Source: Hydnum rufescens UP504 (taxonomy: Eukaryota > Basidiomycota > Agaricomycetes > Cantharellales > Hydnaceae). From it: 64,000 bases of DNA. Shown piece after piece: positions 1-12,321 of the stretch. Made by a program: the position numbers and the translations under genes. A model generated the notes under the pieces. That model was not told the DNA's origin, ran no database searches, and saw nothing but the letters and a program-made list of their open reading frames with translations. Every line of letters starts with the position of its first letter. Positions within the stretch are counted from its first letter, which is position 1. Location of the stretch: assembly GCA_014904985.1 (NCBI GenBank), contig MU128968.1:62001-126000 (forward strand). Direction: 5' to 3'.

Positions 1-165
1 CGACCCAGCTCTCGTTCGAAAGAACAATAGCCAGGCGGCACCAATAATAACAAAGGAGTAGAGGAATCCCCTTCGTACGCGCGTTAGTGAAAATTGAGAA
101 GTCTGACGAGAATCTTCCAAAGACGATAAAGCTCGCGGACGCCGTGGCTTCGAGCCCACCCCCAT
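1..165 (-). CDS. N-terminus of a type II membrane protein (partial, runs off left edge)
   Basis: An open frame starts with ATG at 165 and stays open to base 1, giving about 55 residues. The first 30 residues are basic and Ser-rich (MGVGSKPRRPRALSS...). They are followed by arginines and then one hydrophobic stretch, GFLYSFVIIGAAWLLFF, at about residues 34-50. This short cytosolic tail plus signal anchor is the usual start of a Golgi or ER type II enzyme such as a glycosyltransferase, but the catalytic part lies outside the window, so the function is unknown. The start is the only in-frame ATG and has a purine at -3 (GAGATG). The call is inference from topology alone. Confidence 0.5.
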   Translation of the reverse strand, partial: MGVGSKPRRPRALSSLEDSRQTSQFSLTRVRRGFLYSFVIIGAAWLLFFRTRAGS

Positions 166-727
166 CTCGAGGGAAGATCTAATGAAGGCTGATTCGACAA
201 ATGGCAAAGATTATGTACTAGCAGGAACACTGACTCTTCCTTATTCGGCTTCGTGTACGCGGGATATTACCGATTTCAGGGGAATTCCTCAACAAGTTGA
301 GATGTTATGAATTGAATTGGTCCAAGGAGGGAATGGATTTTGCAATACATACCCTAATCGAAAGGGCGATTACTCTTTTGGCACCCGGGGTTATCAAGCT
401 CCACTCACGCAGTGCACAAAACCCCATCCTCAGGTGGTCCTGAGGATTAGTTTTTCGATGATGCATGAGGCATGCTGCGCGTATTTTAGTTAGCATTACA
501 ATTGGTTCGACGCCCTCAACGTTCCCTACTTGATTACCGACGTAGTATGTTGTGATTAATTACTCGGAACGTCCGACATCTCCCTCGCAACGAATGTTGG
601 ATGCATATTCTGATGGTCATGACAACGATCTGATGAAGAGACCAGATGCCCCCCGCTCCCGTGTTCTCCCATATGCATTTTCCTGTTCTCTACCCTTGCT
701 AAAACTACACCTGATGCATTCCTGGAG
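166..727. other. intergenic, no gene seen
   Basis: This lies between the divergent start of the left-edge membrane protein and the 3' end of the F-box gene. The short open frames here show no family likeness and no exon-like run. It presumably holds the 5' region of the left gene and the 3' UTR of the F-box gene. Confidence 0.4.
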
Positions 728-3602
728 TCAGGCGGCCCAGGAAGGGGACAAGTTACCATTCATCTGTTGCACGCCCTCCATTGCGTCATCCCCCATGGAT
801 ATGGCTGCCTTCGGCGGGGCCTTTACCACGTTCTTTGTTACCCCATAAAAATCTTCATCACCAATTCGAGAAATATTATGCCTTCAAGAATCATAGAGAG
901 GAATAGTATTGTTGTGAGTAGAGGCAGAAAAACAAGTGACTGAAGACGTACTTGACTTTAAGGTGGGATCGAATGCCATTAAACGACATACGACGCTTAG
1001 AAAATGAACAATGGTTGCATCCATACTTCTTCACGCTTGCTTTTCGATGCATAACGGGGCTACCCTTCTTTCCGACGAGAAAAGATACGGTGCCGGGAGG
1101 AACTTCGGTACCCTTTGCAATCTTCCTCTCCTCCTCAGGCATTAAAAGAGAAACTATGAGTTCCCGGTGGCGTCGTGCGTGTTTAATCTGACCACAAAAA
1201 TTGCACTGAGCCATCTCCATTGCAGCTTCCAAAGTGACGATGGAAATATACCCACAACGTCTGGGGTGCGCAATACCACGAGACCAGGTTCGTTGCCGTC
1301 ACGGTTGTCATGATTGGCACAAGACTCGCAGATCATTTGCAGACGAGGTGTGTTCAATCGTTGCCAAGCAAGTGGGTCATCTTCATTGATTCCCCAGGCC
1401 GCAAGGACAGCTCGCATAGCCTGTATAGCTTTTTCGTCGGGCACAAACTGGTCAACAGACCACAGGATATGTTCGTTTTTCCATTCGCCAGAACATCGAT
1501 GGGAAAGAAGACCTTCGAACGTGAGCCCTTTTCCCGATGTTTCCGCTCTCGGATCCGGATTGGAAATTGACGGCCCACTGACTTCTGGTCGAGAACGCGG
1601 ATATGGATGCAGACCACAGAGTCGACACGCGAAGAGAGCTGTAACCCAGTTAACGGGATGAGACGCCCCCGAGTAAGATCCATGCTTATGACCAAGGACT
1701 TTAGCTAATCGAGACTTCGTGCGTTCCATCCAGCCGTCAATGCTATCCTGGATGATTTTTTTCATCACTCCATCGGGTTTGTGCAGGTCTGATTTGAGAG
1801 CGCCAGGTGACGCGGAATGTTTCTGGAGCAGCGCATTTACAATCGGAAGTGCCAGAAATTCCGTGAGCGGCGGAAGTAGAGGGTGCTTTGGGGGAAACGA
1901 GCCTGGGAGGCGTGAACTAAAAGTTGAGAGAGCAGGTCCACGGCCAGTGCTATTAATTTCCGGCCGCGGGGTTGCAGACTGAAGCCAGTTGTAGTATGAT
2001 TTCAACTCGTACAAGTGCTGATATTGTCGTCGCTGGGAAGCTCTTCCGATTCTGCGAATTTCAAGGCTTTGAGTTTCCTCGATAATCTTAGTTTGATATC
2101 TTTGCCATGCTGCCCAAGAACAGGGGATCCGTCATAGGGAGAGGCAGGCGAGGATGAAATTAAACACACTGGTTTCATCAATGTACACACAATCCCCGTT
2201 ACACACACGCACAACTTGTTGAAGTGTGGGAGAATTGGCCATATCAATGGTGTTCAAATTTGGGTCCTTGTTACACTTTCTGCGCCAGCTAACATCATTA
2301 TCATGCATAGCACAACATTAGAAAACATGCTCCAGGCATTAATGATCGAATCCATAGGCGTACAAAAATTTGTTGGCATGATTTATCTCAGTGAGAGAAT
2401 TGAAGTATGCATTTGTCCATTTGATCAGATTCTTTGCGTGCTAGAGGTAAGATCGGTCATATGGACTCCAATTAGCAACAATAAAACACACCTCGACGAT
2501 GCGGGCCACGTGCTGGCGTCGATGAACATAGGTCTAAAGATGGTGGATGGTGGATGAATGCGTTAATGTAAGACTATCGACTCTTGATATGGTTACGATA
2601 AGAAGCCCACATACCTCTCTGAGTCTCTTCAATGCATCGGGATCGGCACTTACTGCCTCATATTCTGCTTCCGCGTCTGCCCATTGGTTCGCCTCGTATA
2701 TAGCTATTTTAGAGATAGAGAAACTGCAGTGAGCCATTGACTACAAACGAGGAACCAAACCAACACATACTCGGACCTGCCGGGTCGCTACTCTCGTCAT
2801 AAACAACAGTTCCTGCATATTCCGGAAGGGCGGGTCTGGCTCCAGCTAAGGTCATGATAAGCAGGCTAAATGTAGCCTTAAGAACGGGGGGTTGAAACGG
2901 GATATTCCGGTGTCGTACCCTTGGGGTGAATTATTGCAAGCTCTCTAGAACAAATATGGGATGGGTGCGCCAATGAAACGACGACTTCACACTTACCTTG
3001 CCACAGATTCGCCGCCTCAGTGCGTACGACAAGTATCTTGCCTTAGTCGGTGAGTGGCATATCTAACCCCACATCATATTTAACGAGGGTTACTACGTTC
3101 GAAAACCCAATCGACCTACACAGCATTCCCCAGCATCAAAGACAAAGGCGGCGTAAGAAGACTCAGTGAAATTGGGGGTCGGATCTGGAAGTGGCCAGGG
3201 TCGAAAATTCTGTCTCGATGATCGCCACATATACGATGAATCGGGTCCAGTAAGAGTTAATGCAAGCCACCGGCTCGTTCGAGCTAAGGAGAGAAGGTCT
3301 CGGGAGTTGAGATACCAAGCAATCATTCCCAAAAGTTCGAGAGGAAGAGACGTGAGGTGAGCAGGGCGTCTAACCTCCGGATGACCACTGATCGGGGGTG
3401 ACCCTCGTCTCTTCTTCTTCATTGGTCGCTGGGCAAAACGTATGGTTAATCCCGGGATAGTGAGCTTCAATGCCTTAGGCTGGGACCGAATGCGCTCAGC
3501 GACCAGAGAAGGAGGCTGGGGCTTCGCTACATCTCCACGGCCAATAGTCTCAAATCGAGGACGCACAGGGAGAGCTTGCTGGTCCAACGGTGAAGGTTGC
3601 AT
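728..3602 (-). CDS. F-box protein with C-terminal Cys/His motifs
   Basis: This is a multi-exon gene. The first exon (3602 to about 3095) has a basic, Pro-rich leader and then an F-box (LTSLPLELLGMIAWYL, SRDLLSLARTSRWL) at about residues 80-125. The F-box is the Skp1-binding module of SCF ubiquitin ligases. Downstream exons read ARYLSYALRRRICGK (about 3040), PEYAGTVVYDESSDPAGP (about 2800) and YEANQWADAEAEYEA (about 2690), followed by a long exon at 2014-1240. The end holds two Cys pairs (CNFCG, CNHCS) followed by an H-x-K near RSHLKVK. It closes with an exon containing GDEDFY and a TGA at 728-730. The layout matches the expanded F-box families of Agaricomycetes, in which the C-terminal half is variable and its substrate unknown. 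Membership of an SCF complex is known for F-box proteins in general and only inferred here. Start at MQPSPL; an upstream ATG at 3737 is possible. Confidence 0.75.
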
Positions 3603-4196
3603 ATTCCTGTGACGCCTGAGCGGGGAGTGCCGTGTCACACGATAATCAATCGTAACTTGTTTATGTAACGATTTTCCTCGATGATTGAATTGATGATCAT
3701 TCCTTTGGTTTTGTTTGGAAACAATAAAAGAGTGCAAGCCCGCGCGTGGGACCGACTACCCGCTTTTCCGGGATCCATTCCTGAGCTTTTCAAGTCGTTT
3801 TTGAGCTCATATTGGAGTCCTTGGACTATTTTTGCTGTCCTACAAGACCATTAGTCGGATTCAAGCCCAGAACAAACCGAGGTGAGTGCTTGGGTGGCTC
3901 TCCATTCCTTTCTATCTAGCGAAAAGGGTCATCTCATGGAACGTCAAACAGAACCAAATTCCACTGGCCCCAAATTGGCTGTGAAAGATCCCACACCTCG
4001 GAGGTCGAACGTTGAAATTGGGATTACTTTCATTTATTTGGAGCAGCCCCTGAGATCTTCACCTCGAGCGACCGATTAGGCTCCAAAAGACGGGAAACGG
4101 ACTCTGGTCCGGACGGTCTCTTTCTTGGGTCAGATCCCCCATGCTCTGATCTACGCGCACCCTGGTTGAGAACGGTGTGCTTACTCCCATCTTCGC
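3603..4196. other. intergenic between divergent F-box and DUF6534 genes
   Basis: About 600 bases containing the two start regions. A small frame at 3882-4079 has no recognisable product. I see no clear TATA box or repeat. Confidence 0.35.
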
Positions 4197-5932
4197 ATGT
4201 TGCTCCAATCTCCAGAGCAGGTCCACGGGGCCATAATGCTTAGCCTCATCGTCTCTAGCATGTCGGTTAATTTCTAACCCCTCCTGCGGAGCTTATTTTT
4301 GACAAACGCGACTCCAGCCTCTTCGGAATCATCACTGTACAACTAATCCTTTATGTGGATCACTATGCAGATGACAAGCGAACGATTAAAGCTGTGGTGA
4401 ATATGTATCGCTTATCCGACTCCATCGGGTAGTTCAGGATGACGGGTTCTCGTCTTGACAGGTCACCACCTCTTGGTGAGTTTCTTCGTACGATGTTGGC
4501 TTCGACATTATCCTGATATCTACGTTTCCATCGAACAGGCTATTACAGGGATTACAGGTGTAAGTTTTCCGGATGGAAATTATTCTGCTTTCTCTTATCC
4601 TCTCCCACAGTGCCCTCATCGCCTGCTCGTTGTACACTGCTATTCCGGCCCCCCCAGGCAACCCCTGGGTCATCATCTACGTGCCATGGTGGGCTCAACA
4701 AGTTTGGAATACTTTGTCGGTTTGTAAATCTGACTTTTCGTCATAGGCTGACAACAGCTCGGGAAATTAATGCAGTGAGGAAGTATCATCTCATTAGCAC
4801 CCCTGTGTTCATGTATTTGCGCGGATATCACAGATCGCGATATCGGCTCTCGTGCAAAGCTTTTATACTTGGAGGATCTATCAGTGTTCGTTTCATCATG
4901 ATCTAAATGTGTATTTGATCCGACTCTTATTTTCATCTACAGTGAATCGCAAGACGCTTGTGTGGGTGACCCTGGTAAGAGGTCTCCAGCTTATTGACAT
5001 CCCTAGCTAATCGAAGTAACCAGGGCACCCTGATCCTGCTGAAACTCGGCACGACCCTGGGTACGTCGGAATATCTAATCTACTGTACGGGCGTGTTGAA
5101 GCGAAGGTTGGTTGTTTACAGTAATTACACTCTGGTGTGCAATTGTATATCTATCTACCGTTGCATTGTCTTATCCACCCTTCGTATCTTAGGCCCTATT
5201 GGATTCCCATGATTCTTCTCATGGATGAGTCGGTTTGGGTTGTCATACTCTGGCTAACAACCGAGACCACGTTGGATCTCCTAATCGCCGTGTTTATGAC
5301 CTACTCTCTGATTCGGGAGCGCACCGGATTTTCAGGGTCAGTGTTGTCTCTTCCTACTCGAGGTATAAACTAATCCTATTTCTGGGAAGTACGGACGCTA
5401 TTATTTGTCGAATGGTACATTATGCTCTGCATACGGGCCTCTTGACGAGGTTTGATGGTTCTCGTCGCGTTTCTTCTCCTATTGACACGTCACTTGAACG
5501 CAGCTCTGTGTGCGTTGCCTCTTTGATCTCGGTACCAATCACTTTTCCCATCTCTTTTACGCCTTGTGTGACGTTGCTTTCCAGTATGGAGCAACACGTT
5601 GGGGCGGTATCTCAGTTGGACTAACTTTACCCCTCTCCGGGCTGTACGTCACTGCTATGTTGGCGAAGTACGTTAGCTCCATGTTCTCATCTCTTTCTGA
5701 CCTTACCGACGAGTTGTGCAGCCTCCACACCCGCTCTAGCCTCCGAGAGCTGTCCGAAAACAACGAGATGACCGCTGAACTTTCAACGTTTCGGGAAGGC
5801 CAGCAAGCACAACTATATGGAGATCCTGCATTGTCGTTCCCTACAGCGTCGGCCAGCAATTCCGCACGTGTAATGGGGTCTAGAGCTCAAGTTTGTGTTT
5901 CTTTGGTGCAACGGCAGAACGTCCTATGTTAA
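4197..5932 (+). CDS. DUF6534-type seven-helix membrane protein
   Basis: Exons read in order along this strand give the family pattern. The first is GAIMLSLIVSS spliced to LFGIITVQLILYVDHYADD (TM1 and loop). Next come GHHLLVSFFVRCWLRHYPD, RKTLVWVTL spliced to GTLILLKLGTTLG, and VWVVILWLTTETTLDLLIAV. The last parts are STDAIICRMVHYALHTGLLTR and ISVGLTLPLSGLYVTAML, then LHTRSSLRE. The D-x-L-I-A-V helix, the TGLLT motif and the closing N/HTRSSLRE are typical of DUF6534, a fungal receptor-like membrane family of unknown ligand and function. The Ser-rich tail is probably cytosolic. The start MLLQSPEQVHG at 4197 is the nearest in-frame ATG, and a more distant one is possible. At least five introns are needed, so boundaries are approximate. 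Expected location is the plasma membrane. Confidence 0.75.
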
Positions 5933-6379
5933 TGGTGATAATCGGTATCAGAGAGGAATTGATGATGATCCTCCATGATATTTCCCGATATTTATCATTC
6001 ACATCCAGGAGAAATGCATATGCATTCAGTAATCTCATCTCTAACAAATTCAGATCAAGAACCCTTCTAATCCTAAGTGTTTTCATAGTATTATATTTAG
6101 ATTTCAGGTTGTGTTTGGGCACATAGTGTATGATGACAAGGGTGTACCACCATCGATTTAAGGCCTCTGTGGCCCTCCCCAGATGGCACGTCTCAGTTTT
6201 AAATTCGACCCGATATTGAAACGGAAGAGGAGTTCAGCACGCCATCGGCAGCGTGGCGGGAGAATCAGTGGAGAATATTAGCCAGCTGGGGCTCAACTCA
6301 ATTAGTGAGGCTCGATTAGTATCGCCTTTTCGTACCTTGAAATTCTTTGATTCCCTGTATTGTACCCAGGGTTTCAGTG
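5933..6379. other. intergenic, nothing recognised
   Basis: A convergent gap between the DUF6534 gene and orphan copy A. The low-complexity AT-rich part at 5990-6110 may be 3' UTR. The exact 3' end of orphan copy A could lie in here. Confidence 0.3.
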
Positions 6380-7361
6380 TAGATGATCGCAGAGAAAATA
6401 CAGAAGACCAATATCCATCCTGAACCCTTGGAAGCCAGAAACCCACACCCCAAAAGAAATAAAAAGGAGCGATCATCGGCATTCGGACACCCCTCTGCAC
6501 GAGGCAGCCCGACACCTGAAGAACCCTCATCTCCTTCATCTGACTCACTCCCCGTCGGGGTTTCGTGTTAGGCCATGTCGCATCTCCCTTTCCTCGCCGA
6601 TAGCGATGCCGTCGGTGAATCGAAGAACGCCTTCAGATCCTCCAATTCCTCCAGTTCATCGTCCCCCGAGTCAGACCACGACGACGGCCTGCAAGCTGGA
6701 GCCGTTTCGTCACGCATCTCCGGTAACACGACACTCTGGCGCAAAGGAGAGTGCAAGCCCAGTGCAATTGCCGAGCGACGGACATATACCGAAAACGGAG
6801 GAGTGTCGAACACACGGGGTGCCGGGGGGTTGCCTTGAGATAAGCGGTGCGTTCGCGCGCCTTTGCTCGCGTGTCCGAGGAACGTAGGGACTGGGAATCC
6901 GGCGCGTGCGGGCTGAGAGTGTGTCCTGGCTCGCCAAGCTCCATTTCAGTGAATTTGTGCTGGCTGGTGTCGCAGTCGAGGGAAGCCGCCACAGACGCCA
7001 CAGAGTTCGAGGAACTGGAGGTAATTTCCGAGGTACATTTGAAGTCGCAGTCCCCTACCTTCGAGCTATCCTCACTCAGAGCATTCGAATTGATACCGCA
7101 TTTAAGTGCGCAGGTCTCATTCGAATGCCCTGGGGAAAGAACAGAATCGGGGGTGGCAGTAGTGTGGAGGACAGTGCAGTCGACCTCCCCATTTCCCAGG
7201 GAGCCAAGAGAGAGACCGATATTGTTGTACGTATCCGACACAGGAGGACATTCAAGGTCACAGTTGCCAGTTTTAAGGAGGGGGGCGGATTGCACCTCAG
7301 GAGAGGCCCTCATCCGAGCAACCGCTTTGTGGAGAGCCGTGGTGCTCTTGTGGTAGGACAT
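6380..7361 (-). CDS. orphan gene, copy A, with CX3C motifs (homologue of the broken copy at 14.0-15.4 kb)
   Basis: Reading from ATG at 7361 (MSYHKSTTALHKAV), one frame runs about 240 residues. The same start, the following SLGSLG block and the later MPSVNRR/SFFxSPTA block recur at 14022-15437 on the other strand, so this is a real duplicated unit. I recognise no family. It is Ser/Thr-rich, has no signal peptide, and carries CX3C pairs (NCDLEC, TCALKC, DCDFKC). The stretch aligning with DLKAFFDSPTAS of copy B lies in another frame near 6600. The 3' half therefore needs an intron or has a frameshift, and the true end is unclear. A final hydrophobic stretch near 6450 may be a membrane anchor. 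The 3' boundary is a guess. Confidence 0.45.
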
Positions 7362-7419
7362 CGTAAAATGTGAGGATGGAAGGCTCGTTTGGTAAGGTGG
7401 ATAGAGCAGATCTGTGAGG

Positions 7420-7446
7420 GATGATTTAGTCCCAAGCCGAGTGCCT
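7420..7446 (-). promoter_or_regulatory. core promoter of orphan copy A, shared with copy B
   Basis: Read on this strand, GATATAGGC (TATA-like) is followed by a 12-base block, GACTAAATCATC. The same 12 bases and a matching GATATAAGG stand at the same place before copy B. The TATA-like element is about 85 bases before the ATG here and about 92 bases in copy B. Conservation of a non-coding block between diverged copies suggests function. Confidence 0.55.
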
Positions 7447-8704
7447 ATATCGAACTTGAAGGGTATTGTTGAAGTTTTGGCCAAATAGTACGGCCAAGAT
7501 CTAGTCTGACTATGCGGTTAAAACATGGTCGGGACAGGAATCCTAATATGAATGGATCCCTACCGGAGCAGTAGAAGAATCCTCCTGTGCCATAGATGTG
7601 GATCAGTCGAAAAGATGGGCCACAATAGAATGATCGTCGACGCAAATACCTGACCACACGAACCGCAATCGTGCGCGCGAAATTCAGTATTAGGTCCTTG
7701 AGATTTCTGTCATTCAGTCCCCCCTTCGGTCTCGCATTCATGTGAGGTGCCTAGGGATTAGCGCAACCGATGCTCGGTCAGATTACAAAACATTTTTGAA
7801 CCGAGTAGCCACAAATTTCAGCACCTCGCAGACATCAGCCCACTTTCGGCAATGCACTGTTTATGGATTGTTTTAGGCATTGTTATCCAATCTTCGCTTC
7901 CTGACCCGAACACAAGTTCCACTTCGGGCTCCGGCCTAATATCAATCGAATGGCCCCCCTTTCGGTACGATTTCTTGCAATGGATCTGGTGGATCCAATT
8001 TCAGCTTTCACGGCGATGGATCGACTTGACTTATTCACAGGTCACTGGGCGGAACCGATGAAATTGCCAATCTCATCACAGTGACTTTCCCCGTCGAAAT
8101 CGGAACGCACGGGCACCGGAGTTCAGAAATGTTCCTCGCCGCACTCGACGTCGCGCATCAGCTCTTCATTTCCTACTTGAAATTGGGGATTCACAGCACC
8201 GCGAACACGCGGCAATTCAACCACCGCACTTGAACCGTTCCTGGGATGTCAGAATTGTCCAAACATGGGTGGAAAGAAAGACCATTGATGCAAACCGACC
8301 CGCTCATAATTCATTATCCGACGCCTGACCTGAGAACGATCATTTTTATTGGGTATAAGTGTCTGCAGGAAGAATGTTACCACAGTACTTGCAATAATCG
8401 AGATACCAGCATTACAATGTGTAAGTAAAAAAGACGAGGGAGAGAAGCCATATAGATATCGTGAATTTCATCTCGGGATATCGGGGTATATGGTCACGTA
8501 TGTGTCCTAGGAGAGCCTCAACACTAGACAAAATCAAAGAGATTAAGAAAAAGTCATCGGCAAATAAAGAAAGGTTGGCCGTCGGACGCGTGTAGGACGT
8601 AGAGGGGTGCAGTACAGGAGGGGATATATGTGGAAGTTTTCTCCACATGCTCCACACCGCACCACTTACGGCAGACGAAGGCTCGACACTTCCTCACATC
8701 TGAT
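7447..8704. other. 1.2 kb without a supportable gene
   Basis: Several frames of 60-100 residues occur (for example 7445-7741 on the minus strand and 7852-8061 on the plus strand). None shows a domain, conserved motif or plausible splice chain. The right end probably holds the 3' UTR of the CSC1-like gene. Confidence 0.35.
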
Positions 8705-11700
8705 CTAGCCTCCAGGAGGCGCACCGGAAACATCCACCGTGCCCTTTGCACTCATGAAGGCATTCGCAGTTGAAACGTCTACACCTGCCGCGGCGGTTTC
8801 GTGTTCCTCGGCAGCTCCAAGTCCCAACGTGTCTTGCGGAATCCAAATGATACGAGCAGGACCGAGGGCGGGATGATGGAAATCAGAAGGACCGTCTTCG
8901 CCTCGTTTTCTGCTGGATTCGGCGACGCTCACTTGGTCAGGTTCGTTGGACAAGACAGGACCCATTTCGTAATAGTCCTTTCCAGGTGCGGAGGGAGTAG
9001 TGGCGGGGGAGATTTGCGCTTTAAAGACGTGGGAGAGCGTCCTAGGCTAACCTCGCTCCGATTCAGTGGGACACGCTCGTTCGATGGTGGCGATTCCAAC
9101 TCTTCGAGTTTGAGCTGATAGGCTCTGTCTACGAGACTGAGGGGAATGGATTTAAGAAGGGGGCCATAAGAGTCGATTAGGACTAGGTGGAACCCGGCCT
9201 AAAACGTACCCCAAGAACAAAATGTAAATTGATTCGGCCGCAGGCTGAAGGAGAGAAATGAGGAACGTACCGTGAGGACAACGAGAACTATCATCAGAGC
9301 ACCCTCAGGGATAGATGAGGGGTGGCCCCGGTCATTTTGGGAAAGGAAGAACAACGCCGTAAGACAAATTTGTTCCACATAGAGCCCGATGAAAATATGT
9401 GTCATGGCCTTGGGAAAGAACAGACCTCCAGTATCGGATGAGGGCTTCATATCCAACTGATACATGAATAGGTACTTCCACAGTTGGAACAAAAGAAGAA
9501 AATTCCACAAGCCAGACCGTTGATGAGTGGTGAAATAACAGAATAAGCGAGGGTGACGACCATGAGGAGGGAAGTGGTAGGGAAAAGGGTCCCCCATTGG
9601 ACGCTTCGCATTGTGTTTTTAATACGCGTACACCGAGCGAGGGGTGCTGCCAAGCAAGAACAACTTGACGTAGTATACGATCAGAGGCACAATCTGGAGA
9701 AATCCACCCGCTACTGCGGACAACTGAAGAAGGATGTAGCTACAGGTCTCATCGGAATGGCATCAATGTCAGATCAGGGCCAGTAAACATTAGTGGATAC
9801 AAAGACTCACGTTAAGAAGAAGGTCGAAGCGCCAGGAAGATTGGTAGCGAGGAGAGTGGGGGCCTGGCTAAGATTATTGGACAGAGGCCCTAAAGCCTGG
9901 ATAAGACCAGAGCTGAGCGATACAATCAAGAACGAGTGCTAAGGTGGGACAGCGTCAATCACATGAGCCTCTGGAGGCATGGCATACGCACAATAACTTG
10001 GAAGATAAAAAATCGTGTCATAAGAGAAAGCTCCAGCCCGGTTCGTCGAGGAATACCCTCAAATTGAGCCAACACTGCACACAGAAGACAAAAGCCTATT
10101 GGACTTGATCTTACAACCAAGAGATCAGAGGAATACACCCACATCGGAGGACAATTGGCAATAACATCATGAGAACGGCGAGCATCACAGGTGGAAGCAA
10201 ACCAGAAATAATACCAACGACGACTACATGCAATCGATAAAGACCGTAAGGCACATCGGACTCGAGATGCTAGGCAACGGGAAACAACATACCGCCGGGA
10301 AGACTGCAAATCCACGCCAGCCAATGGTAATGGTTACATAGTGAGTGGATATTGCTGATCGCACCGACAAACGCCACTGTAACACATCACCCAACCGATT
10401 ACACATGAAACGGAGACGACGCGAACGAGAAGGAACTCGGACATACCAGGAATCGCCCAGAGCAGAATCAAGCCGAGCGTAGCTGCGTAACTGATGGCCG
10501 TTCGGATCTTAGACTCGTACGGATTTAAGTTCAGGTTGCTCCAAATAACATCCGCCGGGGCCATATCGACATGCCTTTCGGCCATTCGATATGGCTCGTG
10601 ATGCAAGAGCGTCTGGGCTGCCATTTGGGCTGCAACCTGTTCGTTGAAGAGTACGAACGCGGAGGTAAGACGTGGGTATTTCTCTCCTTCAGATTCCTTC
10701 CCGTCAGCTGGTGCTGGAATCTTCTCCATAGCCATTTCCGTGGCAAACTCGTCCTGACGCGACTGGATTTCTGCATTCAGGCGGACGATTTCGGCACGAC
10801 ACCATTCTATGGAGTCCACTTTTTCCCCGATAAATGGGAGACCGAAGGGCAGGAAAGAGAATGGCTTGAGACGATGCGTGGGGCGCTCCTTGCGTGGAAC
10901 AAGTTGATCTGCGAGCGATATATTGCGTTCCGGATCCGGAACATTTGCCGTAGGATTTTTTTCGGTTTGGGGACCTTTTCCCTTTGCAATATTCTTCTGT
11001 TTCTTGATTTCGAGTTTAGCTGCGGTATTGAGAAGGGTTGTCTCGGCAGATTCGAGTTTAGTCGATAGCTGCAAGGCGTTCGTCAAACAAGTCTGGGATG
11101 TCCTTCAGGTCTCTGTTTATCCAGATCTTCTGGATACCTCCCGGTAACGGACGGAGCACGGATCGAAGAGCAGCAGGCTGGAGATAGCGAGGGGGATACC
11201 GGTGATGAGTACCGTGCGACTCTGGGCAGTGGCGGCATAAGCGGGATCCATCAAATGCTTCTGTCGAACAGTGATGAAATTCCTCATCTCATCCTTAACG
11301 ACGTACAGAATCCAGAACGTGAAGATGTAGGCAAGGATGAGATGGGCGGCATAACGATCTTGATCGCTGCGAGAGATATTCCCGAACGTGAAACGGTCGA
11401 GACCTACTTGACCAACGGGTGCCTGACAGCATTTGTGGGCAGCAGGATGGCCCAGGACAAGAACCAAATGGGGAGGAGAATCTTCACCATCATGCGGAGG
11501 AAGCGGACGAATGCATAGCATCCAGACCATTTTGACGTCTGATATCGTCATAATCGAGGTTGTACACCGCGAGTGGCCAGGTGAGAAGACTCGCTTGGAG
11601 AGCGTCGGCCCGTTTGCTAACGTCGGGAGGGTATCATTTAGCATGGGCCTTCCAGACGTCCAGAGAAGGATTACCTGGCTGGGGGAATATAGGTGCGAGG

Positions 11701-11935
11701 GGAATAGATTACTTTGAATTCCTGTCGCAAAAGAGTAAAAACGGCGATCTCAGCACCGAAGACAACTGAGATAAGGTGGAGAACGGTTAGAGGTGAGAGA
11801 TGTGGACAGCGAGACACGAATCATACCCAGATTGGTGACTAAAGCAGTGATGAAAGTGGCCAATGAAGCCGTCTTTGCTGTTTCAAGATTGGATGGCCTA
11901 GGGATGGGGAGGTTTGAAATCGGAGAACCTACCCG
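8705..11935 (-). CDS. CSC1/OSCA-like osmosensitive cation channel
   Basis: The exons give the RSN1_TM / cytosolic / RSN1_7TM architecture of CSC1-OSCA (TMEM63) channels, which pass Ca2+ on osmotic or membrane stress. In order: TM1 with SLATFITALVTNLGM and EFKVIYSPRTYIPP (about 11.85-11.7 kb); NGLDA...FVRFLRMMVKILL; LDRFTFGNI and YAAHLILAYIFTFWILY; QSRTVLITGIP; KIWINRDLKD and LESAETTLL. These are followed by GEKVDSIEWCRAEI, NEQVAAQMAAQTLLHH and PADVIWSNLNLNPYE. The 7TM part includes TGGLFFPKAMTHIFIGLY, and the tail is GPARIIWIPQDTLGLGAAEE. The stop is at 8705. Reading through requires restoring single bases near 11517, 11405 and 11161, where GG or TT appears as one base. The first exon is uncertain because no in-frame ATG lies close upstream of TM1. 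Confidence 0.85.
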
Positions 11936-12321
11936 CTCACTCCATAAGGAGTGCCAGCTACATCACGATAGACTTACATCGCTGTGGGCACAAAACGACA
12001 CGGGGGACAGACCACGAGATGAAGAGGGAATGTGGAGAGGAAGGGCTCCAACAGATTTTCCTTTTGACTTAGATTCAAATGTGACGTAACACGATATCCG
12101 CCTCCGATTGACAATTCGAGATCAAACAACGAGGGTATGGATAATCGACAGGTCTGAGCTGGCGCAGCGGGGAAGGGAACGGCGACGACGGGGCTAAGGA
12201 AGGTGGGCGGGACTGCTCAGATTCCCTTTTAAGGTAACGTGTCAGGCGGAAGTGGCCGCCTGATCGGGGATGACAAGCCAAAACAAGGCCCGCAGCTCGG
12301 ACACCAAATGTCATACAAGTA

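Noticed and set aside
6847..7373. Two long plus-strand frames inside orphan copy A
   Set aside because: They are antisense to the frame that is conserved in copy B from its ATG and has the promoter block in front of it.
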